NCBI RefSeq assembly: GCF_004118265.1
Contig: NZ_SDHW01000006.1
Span: 186,001 to 250,000 of the forward strand
Direction of reading: 5' to 3'
Origin: Lacibacter luteus
GTDB taxonomy: Bacteria; Bacteroidota; Bacteroidia; Chitinophagales; Chitinophagaceae
Length of the DNA stretch: 64,000 nucleotides
Positions 18,677 through 27,753 of this stretch are shown here, piece by piece. The position numbers were made by a program, and so were the translations under genes. The notes beneath the pieces are model-generated. The model had not been told where the DNA came from and ran no database searches. It was given only the letters and a program-made list of their open reading frames with translations. Each line of letters starts with the position of its first letter. The stretch's first letter is position 1.

Positions 18677-21094
18677 TTATTGTACGATCCATTCGTGTAT
18701 ACCGGTTGCATATTCTGCCGGCAACTGTACTTCAATTTTTAAAGCAGTTGTTTTTACCGGTTCAAAATTTACTGTGCAGAATTTATCTTTCTGTATTTCG
18801 TATGCACTTGTATTCTTTACAGGTATCCATTGTCCGTTATCGAGGTAATAAATTTTCCATGCTGCAGGAATACGGCAACCACCCCAGGGACCGTCATCGA
18901 ACCAATAGATCTTTGATGAGGAAACAGTGTACGCTGCATCAAAATCGTACTGCACCCATTCAGTTGTATTTTTCTTTGGCCACCAATGCAGGTAAGAAGC
19001 GCCGGGGTCTTTAGAATCAACAGGATCATACTGATCGTTGAGCGACCTGTACATCATTTTATTTTTAACCGATGCTGATATCTTGCTTTTTGATGCAATG
19101 GTTGAAGCCGGTTTTGGACGGGCTGCCGATTCGTTATAAGGAATCCATACTTCCATTTCCGATGGTCCCCGATTAGCCCATGCATAATAAGGAATAGCAG
19201 TTACCTCCTGCTCTGTTTTCAACAGTTGATTACTTTGCTCCTGCCGTTTGGTAGCGAAGCCTTTCATCTGTAACGTCATTACACCATTAAGTAAGTTTGG
19301 TTGATAGGTTGTGTTAACGACGGTATTTTGATCAACTACAATGTTCATCACAGCCGAATCGTTGTTATCGGGACTTTCCAAACAATAAACGATGGGGCCC
19401 ATTTGCAATGCAAAACGATTTTTATTTGCTGCAACTGCATCGTTCGCTATTACTTTTTGTATGTCCATTGGAAGCTCTAACTGCAGCTTATCATTCTTCG
19501 ACCATACTCTTGTAATAACAGCATACCCTTTTTTCATTTCATACTTCACAGCTTTGCCATTCAATAATATTGTTACCGGCTTTACATTCTTCTTGCTATT
19601 GGTATACAAGTCGCCGGGCACAGGTTCGTTGATTGCCCAACCTGGAATACGTACATACACCGAAAAACTTGTTTTCTTGTCGGGATTGATGCTGATCTCA
19701 TTCTTACCACTCCACGGATAATTGGTGTTTTGTGTAAGCTCAACTTTTGCAGCAGGTAATTTGATACTTGCCGAACTGCCTACAAAAAGATTTACATACA
19801 GATCGTTTTTATTTTGCGCATAGATATATCCCGGCATCGATGGAAGAAAACGAGTCATGTTTGAAATACAGCAGGCACAGCTGAACCATTCGCTTCGCTG
19901 ATGCTGACCAAGTGATGCTAATGGATTAGGATAGAAAAAACGTTTACCATTTAATGAAACACCTGATAGTAACCCGTTGTACATTACACGTTCCAACACA
20001 TCAATATACTTTGCATCGCCGTGTAATAAAAACATGCGGCTGTTCCAATAAACATTGGCAATAGATGCACAGGTTTCAGCATAAGCACTCATATTGGGCA
20101 GATCAAACGCTGCACCAAATGCTTCGCCATTGCCCGTTGCACCAATACCACCGGTGATATATATTTTTTTGCTGATGACATCACGCCAGATGTCATCAAT
20201 TGCAGATAGATATTGCTGATCGCCGGTGAGTGCTGCCACATCGGCCATACCTGTGTACATGTATGTTGCACGTACTGCATGCCCAACAGCTGTATGCTGA
20301 TCAACTACCGGTACATGTGCCTGGCTGTATTCATGATTAAGATGGCCTTTCTTACCACGGAGATCGAGAAAGAACTTTGCAAGATCGAGATAAGCTTTCT
20401 TTCCTGTTACACGATACAAACGTGCCAGTCCCATTTCTACTACCTGGTGACCGGGAAATTTTTCTTCCTTGCCCCAGCCAAAAGTGTTTACCAACAGATC
20501 GGCATTTTTTATTGCGATATTGAGTAAGGATCTTTTTCCTGTAGCAAGGTAATGTGCAACAGCTGCCTCGTATAAGTGTCCACTGTTGTATAATTCATGA
20601 CTCAGGTCTTCTTCTTTTTCCCAACGTTTGCCGCCCACCCATTCATGCGGTTTGGCAGGTTTCATGGTTCTGAAAGTGTAGAGATAACCATCGGGTTCCT
20701 GTGCAGCAGCAATAACATTGATGAGCGTATCTAAATACTTTTCCAACGATGCATTCTTCTTCGTTTGCAAACTGTACGATGCTCCTTCAATTACTTTATA
20801 CAGATCGGTATCATCAAATGTGAATGCTGTTAATGTATCAACAGGAATAACACCCGCAGCACGGAGAAAATTATCAATGCGGCCTGTACGTTTGCATTGT
20901 TCCAATGTATAGGGAATGGTTACATCTGCATTTACATTGATCTTTGGAGCCCAAAACTGATCGGTTACATGCACCTGTGTAAACACAACAGGTTGTATGG
21001 GGTAATCGTTTTTTACCTGTGCGTGTAAAACAGAGCAGCTGAAAACTGATGCCGGTATAATTGCAGCAATTAATTTATTCGAAAGAAAATTCAT
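18677..21094 (-). CDS. glycoside hydrolase family 127-type beta-L-arabinofuranosidase (DUF1680)
   Basis: An 805-residue exported enzyme with a signal peptide ending near residue 26. The (alpha/alpha)6-type catalytic domain covers about 35-450. The cysteine-glycosidase residues of the family are visible: Glu340 and Cys342 (AETC) and Cys408-Cys409 (CACC), matching the zinc ligands and nucleophile known from Bifidobacterium HypBA1. A beta domain follows, and a C-terminal discoidin-like module starts near 695 (EWVQYDFDAAYTVSSSKIYW). It should release arabinofuranose from plant or glycoprotein glycans; related families have other sugars as substrates, so specificity is not certain. It lies 88 bp upstream of the sigma-factor gene on the same strand but is probably a separate unit. 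Confidence 0.86.
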   Translation of the reverse strand: MNFLSNKLIAAIIPASVFSCSVLHAQVKNDYPIQPVVFTQVHVTDQFWAPKINVNADVTIPYTLEQCKRTGRIDNFLRAAGVIPVDTLTAFTFDDTDLYKVIEGASYSLQTKKNASLEKYLDTLINVIAAAQEPDGYLYTFRTMKPAKPHEWVGGKRWEKEEDLSHELYNSGHLYEAAVAHYLATGKRSLLNIAIKNADLLVNTFGWGKEEKFPGHQVVEMGLARLYRVTGKKAYLDLAKFFLDLRGKKGHLNHEYSQAHVPVVDQHTAVGHAVRATYMYTGMADVAALTGDQQYLSAIDDIWRDVISKKIYITGGIGATGNGEAFGAAFDLPNMSAYAETCASIANVYWNSRMFLLHGDAKYIDVLERVMYNGLLSGVSLNGKRFFYPNPLASLGQHQRSEWFSCACCISNMTRFLPSMPGYIYAQNKNDLYVNLFVGSSASIKLPAAKVELTQNTNYPWSGKNEISINPDKKTSFSVYVRIPGWAINEPVPGDLYTNSKKNVKPVTILLNGKAVKYEMKKGYAVITRVWSKNDKLQLELPMDIQKVIANDAVAANKNRFALQMGPIVYCLESPDNNDSAVMNIVVDQNTVVNTTYQPNLLNGVMTLQMKGFATKRQEQSNQLLKTEQEVTAIPYYAWANRGPSEMEVWIPYNESAARPKPASTIASKSKISASVKNKMMYRSLNDQYDPVDSKDPGASYLHWWPKKNTTEWVQYDFDAAYTVSSSKIYWFDDGPWGGCRIPAAWKIYYLDNGQWIPVKNTSAYEIQKDKFCTVNFEPVKTTALKIEVQLPAEYATGIHEWIVQ

Positions 21095-21236
21095 GTTTCC
21101 TTATTGCAAAATGAGTAAATGATCGAAAGCTGAAATTAGAACTAAACCTGTTCGGGATTACTTTAATTACTGATTCCTTTCTTTAAAATCTGTTGCGTAC
21201 GCTACAGAAACAAGCAGTTTAATTTCGCCTCTCATC

Positions 21237-21267
21237 CAAAACTACCTTAGTCAGGAGTATTTTCAAT
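21237..21267 (-). promoter_or_regulatory. candidate promoter of the GH127 gene
   Basis: On the minus strand TAGTTTTG (21237-21244) fits TAnnTTTG exactly, and ATTG lies 19 bases upstream (21264-21267), as expected for the -33 element. Confidence 0.45.
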
Positions 21268-21430
21268 GCTGTTATTTGCTCAATACTTAACCGATTTTAA
21301 CCTTCCCGAGATCTTAATCTCATTGCGATTATAAATACAGTAACACTTTTTTCCGCTTAGTGTTAAGCAAAAAAAAGCCTGCTGCCGCTCATTAAACTAC
21401 TGGTTAATATTCGTTTACAGCTGTTCTAAA

Positions 21431-21456
21431 TTAAAAGCCCCGGATGTCTCCAGGGC
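21431..21456 (-). terminator. intrinsic terminator after the beta-barrel-like gene
   Basis: GCCCCGGA (21437-21444) pairs with TCCAGGGC (21449-21456) with one mismatch. On the minus strand TTTTAATTT follows. It lies about 30 bases past the stop at 21485. Confidence 0.65.
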
Positions 21457-21484
21457 ATTTATATATTTAAGGGAATAAGATTCG

Positions 21485-22327
21485 TTATAATCGAACGCCT
21501 ACACTTGCCGTTACATAAAAACGATTTCGTCCATACTCACCATTGGATGTAAGAATATTTTGTGGCATTACATACGAAGGACTTAATGCTGCATTAAACT
21601 TTCCAACCACCAACACCAACGGCATTGTGTATTCGTAAGCAAGAAGTGAAAATGTGTTTACGTTTCTTGTAGCTGTTGTTGTTTGTGGATTGCCTCCAAT
21701 TGGCAAGCCGCCAATACCGGTATTTTGTTTTTGCTGATAAGTTTCGGTAAATCGCTGTGTACCGCCATATGCAGTAAGTGTAGGATTAATTGCAAATGCT
21801 CTTGGCTTACCTTCTTTCAGTTTAATGATAAATAAATGATCGATGCCTGCTGTTGCACCCACATCTGTTTTATCGCTGAATTTTAAATCGGCACCCAGAT
21901 TTATATTGATTATTTTATTTTGAAAGCTGGTATTTACACCTGCCTGGTATTTTAACGCCGACTGTACCAACACCGATTGGTCTTTATATAAAAATCGGGA
22001 TAGAAAAACATTTCCTGAAAACTTATCGTTCTGCGGAAAACGATAGCCCATTTCCACACTTGTACCTGTATATTGAAAAGGAGTTGCACTGTTTGCAATA
22101 AAAATTGCTGCGCCTTGTGCATACAATCCGTTTTTAAGCTGGTAGCTTACAATCGGCAAAGTAGCATTGCTGCTCAAACTATCCGAACGTCCAAGAAAGT
22201 GTACATAACTCTGGTGTGCAATGTTGGCAGCAAACACGGGTTTACGCTTATCTGTACTGTCTTGCGCTTGTACAAAAAAATGCAGTGATAAGATAAATGC
22301 TACCAGTAACTGAATTATCTTTTTCAT
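21485..22327 (-). CDS. putative outer-membrane beta-barrel protein of unknown function
   Basis: I do not recognise the family. Start chosen at the ATG at 22327 because it gives a signal peptide (MKKIIQLLVAFILSL, cleavage near FVQAQ) and because the open frame further upstream runs through the terminator of the preceding gene. The 280-residue product is rich in alternating beta strands (YQLKNGLYAQGAAIFIA, SGNVFLSRFLYK, INLGADLKFS) and ends in a strand-like YVTASVGVRL, which together suggest a small barrel. Gene order suggests no substrate. Confidence 0.65.
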   Translation of the reverse strand: MKKIIQLLVAFILSLHFFVQAQDSTDKRKPVFAANIAHQSYVHFLGRSDSLSSNATLPIVSYQLKNGLYAQGAAIFIANSATPFQYTGTSVEMGYRFPQNDKFSGNVFLSRFLYKDQSVLVQSALKYQAGVNTSFQNKIININLGADLKFSDKTDVGATAGIDHLFIIKLKEGKPRAFAINPTLTAYGGTQRFTETYQQKQNTGIGGLPIGGNPQTTTATRNVNTFSLLAYEYTMPLVLVVGKFNAALSPSYVMPQNILTSNGEYGRNRFYVTASVGVRL

Positions 22328-22350
22328 GGATTTACGTTTTGGTAAAGGGT

Positions 22351-22380
22351 TAAAAAAAGAGTCCCGTCGTACGGGACTCT
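22351..22380 (-). terminator. intrinsic terminator after the Ala/Thr/Lys-rich protein gene
   Basis: A perfect 10-bp stem (AGAGTCCCGT, 22358-22367, with 22371-22380) and a 3-base loop, followed on the minus strand by seven T. Confidence 0.88.
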
Positions 22381-22425
22381 TATGTCCGGTCACTAATCAC
22401 CAATCACACAACTGAAACAGTTGAA

Positions 22426-23163
22426 TTAATTATTACCGGTACTTGTTGTAGTAGTACTGCTGGCCGAAGCATCAGCTTTTACTTCTACTTTCGTTTTCTT
22501 TACTTTTTCAACCGATGATTTTGTTTTCTGTTTAGCTTCTGCTGCTTTTTGTTTTGCGGCATCTGCTTTTTGCTTTGCTTCATCAGTTTTTACTTTTACA
22601 TCGGCTTCAGCATTTGTACTGCTGTTAATGCCACCATTCAATGCACCGTTCTCAGAGCTAACTTCACCTTGTGTATTGGTGTTTGTATTGCTGCTAACGT
22701 TTAAGCCAGGCTTTACTTCGTTACGCAATTCCTTTGCAGTTGTGCGTATACCTTTTGCTTCTGTTACAACTTCTTCTTTAACTTCTGTTGCCATACCATT
22801 TGCCTGTTCTTTGGCATTGGTTTCTGCTTTTACCTTAGCATCAACCGCTGTTTCATTTTTAACGGAAGCATTGTTACTTTTTGCTGTTGCATTGGCAGCT
22901 GCATTTGTTTGTGCTGTAACGTTACCCGTGGTTTTTGTTACAACATTTGCTGTTGTTTGTACAACTTTACCTGTTGCATTAACCACTCGTGTTGTAGCCT
23001 GTGTTGTTTTACTTACGGCATCTGCTACTTTTGTTGTACTTACTGTAGCCTTTGTAACTGCACTTGTTGTACTGTTAAGATTTACATTAACCTGGGCCAT
23101 TACTGCGTTTGTAATTACAATTGCACCAAATGCGATCATTACTTTTTTCATACTGTTCTTCAT
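22426..23163 (-). CDS. secreted low-complexity Ala/Thr/Lys-rich protein
   Basis: I recognise no family. The 245-residue product has a signal peptide (cleavage near AVMAQ) and then a sequence made of a few residues: T/V/A-rich repeats at about 30-110 (TTKVADAVSKTTQATTRVVN and similar), a K/E/A part (KVKAETNAKEQANG), and a Lys/Ala region near 195-225 (repeats of AKQKA). It is likely a helical or disordered periplasmic or surface protein. An in-frame ATG four codons later (23151) could be the true start. It ends in a strong terminator, so it forms its own transcript. Confidence 0.65.
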   Translation of the reverse strand: MKNSMKKVMIAFGAIVITNAVMAQVNVNLNSTTSAVTKATVSTTKVADAVSKTTQATTRVVNATGKVVQTTANVVTKTTGNVTAQTNAAANATAKSNNASVKNETAVDAKVKAETNAKEQANGMATEVKEEVVTEAKGIRTTAKELRNEVKPGLNVSSNTNTNTQGEVSSENGALNGGINSSTNAEADVKVKTDEAKQKADAAKQKAAEAKQKTKSSVEKVKKTKVEVKADASASSTTTTSTGNN

Positions 23164-23628
23164 ACAGAGTTGTTTTTAGATGATTAAAAATTAAAAGCGC
23201 TTTGCTTTTAACGGATTAATTGACGGGTGTTTTTTTGCGAGGTTTAAATCTGTTGATAAAAATTTTCAACCTCTTTATTCTTGCATTTGCATAAAGCATG
23301 CCAATCGATTTTTTTGTTACACATTAAAATGAAGAGCATGCAATTTCAATTAATAATCAATGCATAACAAGCTTTCAGAAGAACAAGAACATGAAGTGAA
23401 TGCTATAAAAATTTTCAAAAAAAATAAATTTTCTTTATCGAAATCCAGCTATTAAACCTTGTCGTATATAACAGGTTATACTTTCACATCAAACAGTACT
23501 CTTTCTATCTTTCTTCAAAAAAGTTATCCGTCTTTGAGATAACAAATGACTACGATCAGTTCATTTTCTTACCATTGTTAGTTCCGGATTTCGGCGTGCA
23601 AAGTATTTTCGCTGTTAAATCATCACGT
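23164..23628. other. 465-bp AT-rich gap between divergent genes
   Basis: No gene is visible. It must contain promoters for the minus-strand gene at 23163 and the plus-strand gene at 23629, but I found no full match to the Bacteroidota consensus. A short hairpin lies at 23191-23211 (TTAAAAGC with its complement). The plus-strand frame open from a TTG at 23575 is better explained by the ATG at 23629. Confidence 0.5.
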
Positions 23629-24036
23629 ATGAAAAAAATCATCAGCTCCGGTCTTGTAGCCAGTGTTGCATTACTCGCTTTTGCTTACATATGTATATTG
23701 ATTATGCCCGTGCTTTTACCGAAAGTAGCCGAAGAATATTACAGCCCTGCATTTGTGAACGATGAAAGCCGCAATATGTTTTATTATGTGCACCCTGTAC
23801 TATTAGCTTTTGGTTTAGCCTGGTTCTGGAACAGATTTAAATCGTTATTAAAAGGAAATGCATTAATGCAGGGAATTGAAATGGCACTGATCTATGCAGC
23901 TATAGCAACACTTCCTTCGTTAATTATATTATACAGCGCAATCAATGTTTCGTTGTTAACAGTAGGCTCGTGGTTGTTGTATGGATTTTTCCAGGCGTTG
24001 ATTGCAGGTATTATTTTCTCCCGTATGCATGTTTAG
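23629..24036 (+). CDS. small inner-membrane protein of unknown function
   Basis: Start chosen at the ATG at 23629 (MKKIISSGLVASVALL); the earlier open frame has only a TTG. The 135-residue product appears to have four membrane segments, at about 8-30, 50-66, 82-105 and 110-130. I do not recognise the family. It stands alone, divergent from the gene on its left, and is followed by a strong terminator. Confidence 0.7.
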   Translation: MKKIISSGLVASVALLAFAYICILIMPVLLPKVAEEYYSPAFVNDESRNMFYYVHPVLLAFGLAWFWNRFKSLLKGNALMQGIEMALIYAAIATLPSLIILYSAINVSLLTVGSWLLYGFFQALIAGIIFSRMHV

Positions 24037-24066
24037 TATTTTCTCTGTTTAAGGTTTATGTACAAC

Positions 24067-24093
24067 AAAGCCCCTCTTTATGGAGGGGCTTTT
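24067..24093 (+). terminator. bidirectional terminator between the small membrane protein gene and ftsZ
   Basis: AAAGCCCCTC (24067-24076) pairs with GAGGGGCTTT (24083-24092), with A residues on the left and four T on the right. It can also end ftsZ transcription from the minus strand, whose stop lies at 24183. Confidence 0.85.
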
Positions 24094-24182
24094 ACACAAC
24101 TAATAAAACGCAAAGGGTCTAAAAATTCACCTTACAACTATAAAACTAAATTTCTCTCCATGCTGAAGCACGGAGCTATGCA

Positions 24183-26057
24183 TTAATCGGGTTTTTTACC
24201 ATCCAGAAATGTATTGATGGTATTGATCTGTGCCTGGTTGTTTTCATCGCTTTGAACAGTATAATTGCTGTAGAAATTTTCTGCAGGCGAAATAGTATTA
24301 TACAATTCTAAATTACGGCGGAGGTATGCCGGCACAGTTTCAAACTCATTGTTCGGATCAGCGGCATGGATGTTAAACGAGAGGTTTCTCAACTTCTGTA
24401 AACGATCTGCAGCTTTTTTCCGTTGCTCTTCTGCCTCATCCGTTACCGGAGGCTCTTCCGAAAAAGCAAGATGAACATTTTGATCGGCCCGAGGCTCTTT
24501 CTCCGCCGTTGGTTGTTCTTTTTTCTCCACCAGCTGCATATCGAACGATTCTTCATCGTCCTTAACAATATTCAACTGTACTGGAGCTGCAACCGGTTTT
24601 TCTTCGGCCTTTATTTCCGGAATGGATTCTTCTTCTTTTTCTACATAAATGATGGAAGGTTTTTTCAGAAACCCACCTGTAGTAACCGGTTTTACCTCTG
24701 CAACTTCCTGTTTAATTACCGATTGTGTTTGCGCAACAGGCGCAGCGTACACAGGCTCTTCAACTTTTACTTCCGGTTGTACTGTTTGCATTGGCGTAAC
24801 AAGCGGCTCTAATACAAACTCGATCTTTTCTGTTTCAACAACCGGAGCCGGTTTTTCTTCAACCTTTGCAACAGGAGTTTCTGTTACCAATACAGGTTGC
24901 AGATTTACCTTCTCTGCCACAGGCGCAACTTCAACAGGAGCCGGAGCAGGCGCTGGAACAGGCTTCGGCTCTTCCGTAAAAAGAGCGGGTTGTGAGTATG
25001 CTTTTTTTTCAGGTTCGGCCAAGGTCATTACAATCTTTTCAACCTTTGGTTTTACTTCTTCTACAACAGCAGGTTTTTTATCAAACGGATTCTTTGCTTC
25101 AAAACCTGTTGCAATTAATGTAATACCAATTTTATCGCCCAATGTATTATCGTAACCTAAACCAAGAATTACATCTGTGTTTTCGCCGGCTTGCGATAAT
25201 AAATGGTTTTGAATGATCTCTACTTCATCCATTGTAAACTCGTGCTCATTCTCAGCACTGTTAATATTAATGAGGATCCACTTCGCACCACGAATATCAT
25301 TATCATTCAGCAATGGTGAGTTGAGTGCTTCTTCAATTGCACGTTGTGCACGGTTGTCGCCATTTGCACTTGCATTACCAAGTATAGCTACACCACCGTT
25401 TTTCATTACTGTACAAACGTCGGCAAAGTCAACATTGATCTGGCCGGTGCTGTTAATTACATCAGTAATACATTTAGCTGCAGTTGCCAAAACGTTATCA
25501 GCTTTTGAAAATGCTTCTTTCATTTTCAAATTACCAAACTGGTGACGCAGTTTATCGTTGCTGATGACAAGCAATGTATCAACATAATCTTTCAAACGGC
25601 CAATACCATCTTCTGCCTGTTGTATACGTTTCTTTCCTTCGTAACTAAATGGTGTTGTAACAATACCTACAGTAAGAATGCCAAGATCCTTACAGATTTT
25701 TGCAATGATGGGTGCACCACCTGTACCTGTACCACCGCCCATACCGGCAGTAATAAACGCCATCTTGGTGTTTACTTCCAACATTGCTTTTAATTCTTCT
25801 AAACTTTCTTCGGTTGCCTGCCTTCCAATTTCAGGATTGGCACCTGCACCAAGGCCCTGTGTTAAATGCGGACCTAACTGCACTTTGTTTGGCACCATGC
25901 TGGTTGCAATAGCCTGTGCATCTGTATTACAAATAATAAAATTTACGCCTTCAATAATCTGAGCATGCATGTGATTAACTGCATTGCTACCACCGCCACC
26001 AACACCAATTACTTTAATGATGGATGACTTTTCCTTTGGCAGATCAAAATGTATCAT
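24183..26057 (-). CDS. ftsZ: cell division GTPase FtsZ with a long C-terminal extension
   Basis: Forms the tubulin-like Z ring. The GTP-binding signature GGGTGTG is at 107-113 and the synergy-loop segment NVDFADV at 208-214. The globular core ends near 320. The protein has 624 residues against about 380 in Escherichia coli: residues 320-550 form a linker rich in Pro, Val, Glu and Lys. The conserved C-terminal-peptide-like motif VPAYLRRN (575-582) is followed by about 42 further residues, so it is not at the very end. Last gene of the dcw cluster, 91 bp after ftsA. Confidence 0.96.
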   Translation of the reverse strand: MIHFDLPKEKSSIIKVIGVGGGGSNAVNHMHAQIIEGVNFIICNTDAQAIATSMVPNKVQLGPHLTQGLGAGANPEIGRQATEESLEELKAMLEVNTKMAFITAGMGGGTGTGGAPIIAKICKDLGILTVGIVTTPFSYEGKKRIQQAEDGIGRLKDYVDTLLVISNDKLRHQFGNLKMKEAFSKADNVLATAAKCITDVINSTGQINVDFADVCTVMKNGGVAILGNASANGDNRAQRAIEEALNSPLLNDNDIRGAKWILININSAENEHEFTMDEVEIIQNHLLSQAGENTDVILGLGYDNTLGDKIGITLIATGFEAKNPFDKKPAVVEEVKPKVEKIVMTLAEPEKKAYSQPALFTEEPKPVPAPAPAPVEVAPVAEKVNLQPVLVTETPVAKVEEKPAPVVETEKIEFVLEPLVTPMQTVQPEVKVEEPVYAAPVAQTQSVIKQEVAEVKPVTTGGFLKKPSIIYVEKEEESIPEIKAEEKPVAAPVQLNIVKDDEESFDMQLVEKKEQPTAEKEPRADQNVHLAFSEEPPVTDEAEEQRKKAADRLQKLRNLSFNIHAADPNNEFETVPAYLRRNLELYNTISPAENFYSNYTVQSDENNQAQINTINTFLDGKKPD

Positions 26058-26148
26058 AACTTTCCGGGTTTGCTGGGTTAGTAAGTTTTTGTTGTGAATG
26101 GTGAATGGTCAATAGTGAATGAATTGCTCATCACTACTTACTCATCAC
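26058..26148. repeat. degenerate short repeats in the ftsA-ftsZ spacer
   Basis: The stretch from about 26093 consists of GTGAATGGTGAATGGTCAAT-like units followed by CTCATCACT-like units of the opposite sense, so it can fold on itself. Similar units occur at 27721-27760 and 35602-35655. Confidence 0.5.
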
Positions 26149-27549
26149 TCATAGCTTCCTGTCTTCTTCTTCGTTAAACAAATCGATCAATCCGTCTTTA
26201 ATGCTATCCATAAATCCTTTCAGGCTCTTGCGTTTTTTAACACGAACAACATGCGTATCGGTTTGTTCGTTGTACTCCTGTATAACTTCTGCAACTGGTT
26301 CTTCTTTTATTTCTATGCCCTTCAGTTTGTTCTCTGTATTTTCATAAACATTGTATCCTTTCAGAATTAAACCAATACAGGTTGAATACATTGGTTTCGC
26401 CAACTCATCAATATGTCCGGATGCAAGATGCTCGTTTGGAAAACCAATTCTTGCATTTAAACCTGTTACATATTCTGTTAACTGAATCAAATGTTTCAAT
26501 TGCGAACCACCACCTGTTAACACAATACCACCATTGAGCATACGGTTATCTAAACCAACCTGCTTTAAATGATAGGTTACAAAATCCATGATCTCGCTCA
26601 TACGTGCCTGGATGATGTGTGCAAGATTTTTTACACTGATCTCTTTCGGCTGCATACCACGAATTCCCGGAATAGTGATGAATGCATTTGTTTTTGCTTC
26701 ATCGGCCAACGCACTGCCAAACTGCACTTTCATTTGTTCGGCCTGTGTACGCAACACACCTAATCCCATTTTAATATCGTTGGTAATGTTTTCACCACCA
26801 AACGGAATTACTGCAGTATGTTTTAAAATACCTTCATAAAACACAGCAAGATCTGTTGTACCACCACCAATATCAACAATGGCAACACCTGCTTCAAGAT
26901 CGTGTTCGCACATTACAGCTGCTGCAGATGCAAGCGGCTGCAATACGAGATCTCTCACTTTTAAATTACTTTTCTCAACACTGCGATTGATATTGCGGAT
27001 AGCATTTTTATCGCCGGTGATGATGTGGAAGTTTGCTCCAACTTTCACGCCACTATACCCAATCGGGTTAGGAATATTCTGAAAGTTATCCACTGTAAAT
27101 TCCTGCGGTATTACATCAATGATCTGATCGCCTGCAGGAATATAGGTTTTGTATTGATCGCCGATGAGCTGATCAATTTCACGTTGCGAAATTTCTTCTT
27201 CGTTTTGCTGACGAACAATATCGCCACGTGTTTGCAATGATTTAATATGATGGCCTGCAATACCTACATATACTTCGTTGATCTCAAGGTTCGGATTGCT
27301 CGCATAGCAGTTTTGTAAAGCCTGCTCAATAGCTTTAATGGTTTGATCGATGTTTAACACCATGCCGTGTTGTACACCGCTGGAGTTTGCACGACCAAAG
27401 CCGAGAATTTCCAATTTACCAAATTCGTTTTTGCGTCCGGCAATAGCAGCGATCTTGGTGGTACCAATATCCAACCCCACAATAATGGGATTGTTATTGA
27501 CAGCCTGCCCGTTCGTTGCTGTTCCGTTTGTGGGTGATTCCGTTGTCAT
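26149..27549 (-). CDS. ftsA: cell division protein FtsA
   Basis: An actin-like ATPase that ties FtsZ to the membrane and recruits later division proteins. Phosphate-1 motif VGLDIGTTK at about 24-32, phosphate-2 motif VDIGGGTTDL near 225-235, and adenosine motif GGIVLTGGGSQL near 344-355. A C-terminal tail with the sequence KGFMDSIKDGLIDLFNEE is a likely amphipathic membrane helix. At 466 residues it is a little longer than the Escherichia coli protein. Confidence 0.95.
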   Translation of the reverse strand: MTTESPTNGTATNGQAVNNNPIIVGLDIGTTKIAAIAGRKNEFGKLEILGFGRANSSGVQHGMVLNIDQTIKAIEQALQNCYASNPNLEINEVYVGIAGHHIKSLQTRGDIVRQQNEEEISQREIDQLIGDQYKTYIPAGDQIIDVIPQEFTVDNFQNIPNPIGYSGVKVGANFHIITGDKNAIRNINRSVEKSNLKVRDLVLQPLASAAAVMCEHDLEAGVAIVDIGGGTTDLAVFYEGILKHTAVIPFGGENITNDIKMGLGVLRTQAEQMKVQFGSALADEAKTNAFITIPGIRGMQPKEISVKNLAHIIQARMSEIMDFVTYHLKQVGLDNRMLNGGIVLTGGGSQLKHLIQLTEYVTGLNARIGFPNEHLASGHIDELAKPMYSTCIGLILKGYNVYENTENKLKGIEIKEEPVAEVIQEYNEQTDTHVVRVKKRKSLKGFMDSIKDGLIDLFNEEEDRKL

Positions 27550-27753
27550 AGTTGTATGTTGTTTTAGTTGTGTGCGTGTTTGTTTTTTATGGTTATCAAC
27601 TTTTGTACTTTATTCATCTTCGTTGTGTCACTCACTTCATCGTTCTTCGAACTCTCCTCGTTAACCCACCCCATTTACCTATCTCCTGTGTAACAGCTTG
27701 CTCCCCCTCCCTGGAGGGGATTTACTCTCTCATCACTCATCATTCATTACTCA
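27550..27753. repeat. 204-bp ftsQ-ftsA spacer with a GC-rich palindrome and short repeats
   Basis: No gene is visible. It contains CCCCTCC-CT-GGAGGGG (27704-27719), a palindrome of the same type as the ends of the nuo-operon repeats, followed by CTCATCACTCATCATTCATT-like units up to about 27760, which run into the end of ftsQ. Confidence 0.5.

Larger units (their letters stand above)
21095..21484. other. 390-bp gap: promoter for the GH127 gene and terminator of the next gene
   Basis: No coding sequence is visible. It holds a candidate promoter (21237-21267) and a terminator hairpin (21437-21456), both for minus-strand genes and listed separately. The 140 bases between promoter and ATG would be an unusually long leader with no motif that I recognise. 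Confidence 0.6.

Noticed and set aside
22328-22393. Longer N terminus for the beta-barrel-like protein
   Set aside because: The extra codons would be encoded by the terminator hairpin of the preceding gene; the ATG at 22327 gives a signal peptide.
22628-23179. Plus-strand open frame of 183 codons opposite the low-complexity protein gene
   Set aside because: It is the mirror of an Ala/Thr/Lys-rich gene, which makes a hydrophobic Val/Ala/Thr/Leu-rich shadow. The minus-strand gene has a signal peptide and a terminator.
24423-25155. Plus-strand open frames opposite the FtsZ linker
   Set aside because: They mirror the Pro/Glu/Val-rich linker and contain only low-complexity Phe/Arg or Thr/Ser/Gly sequence.
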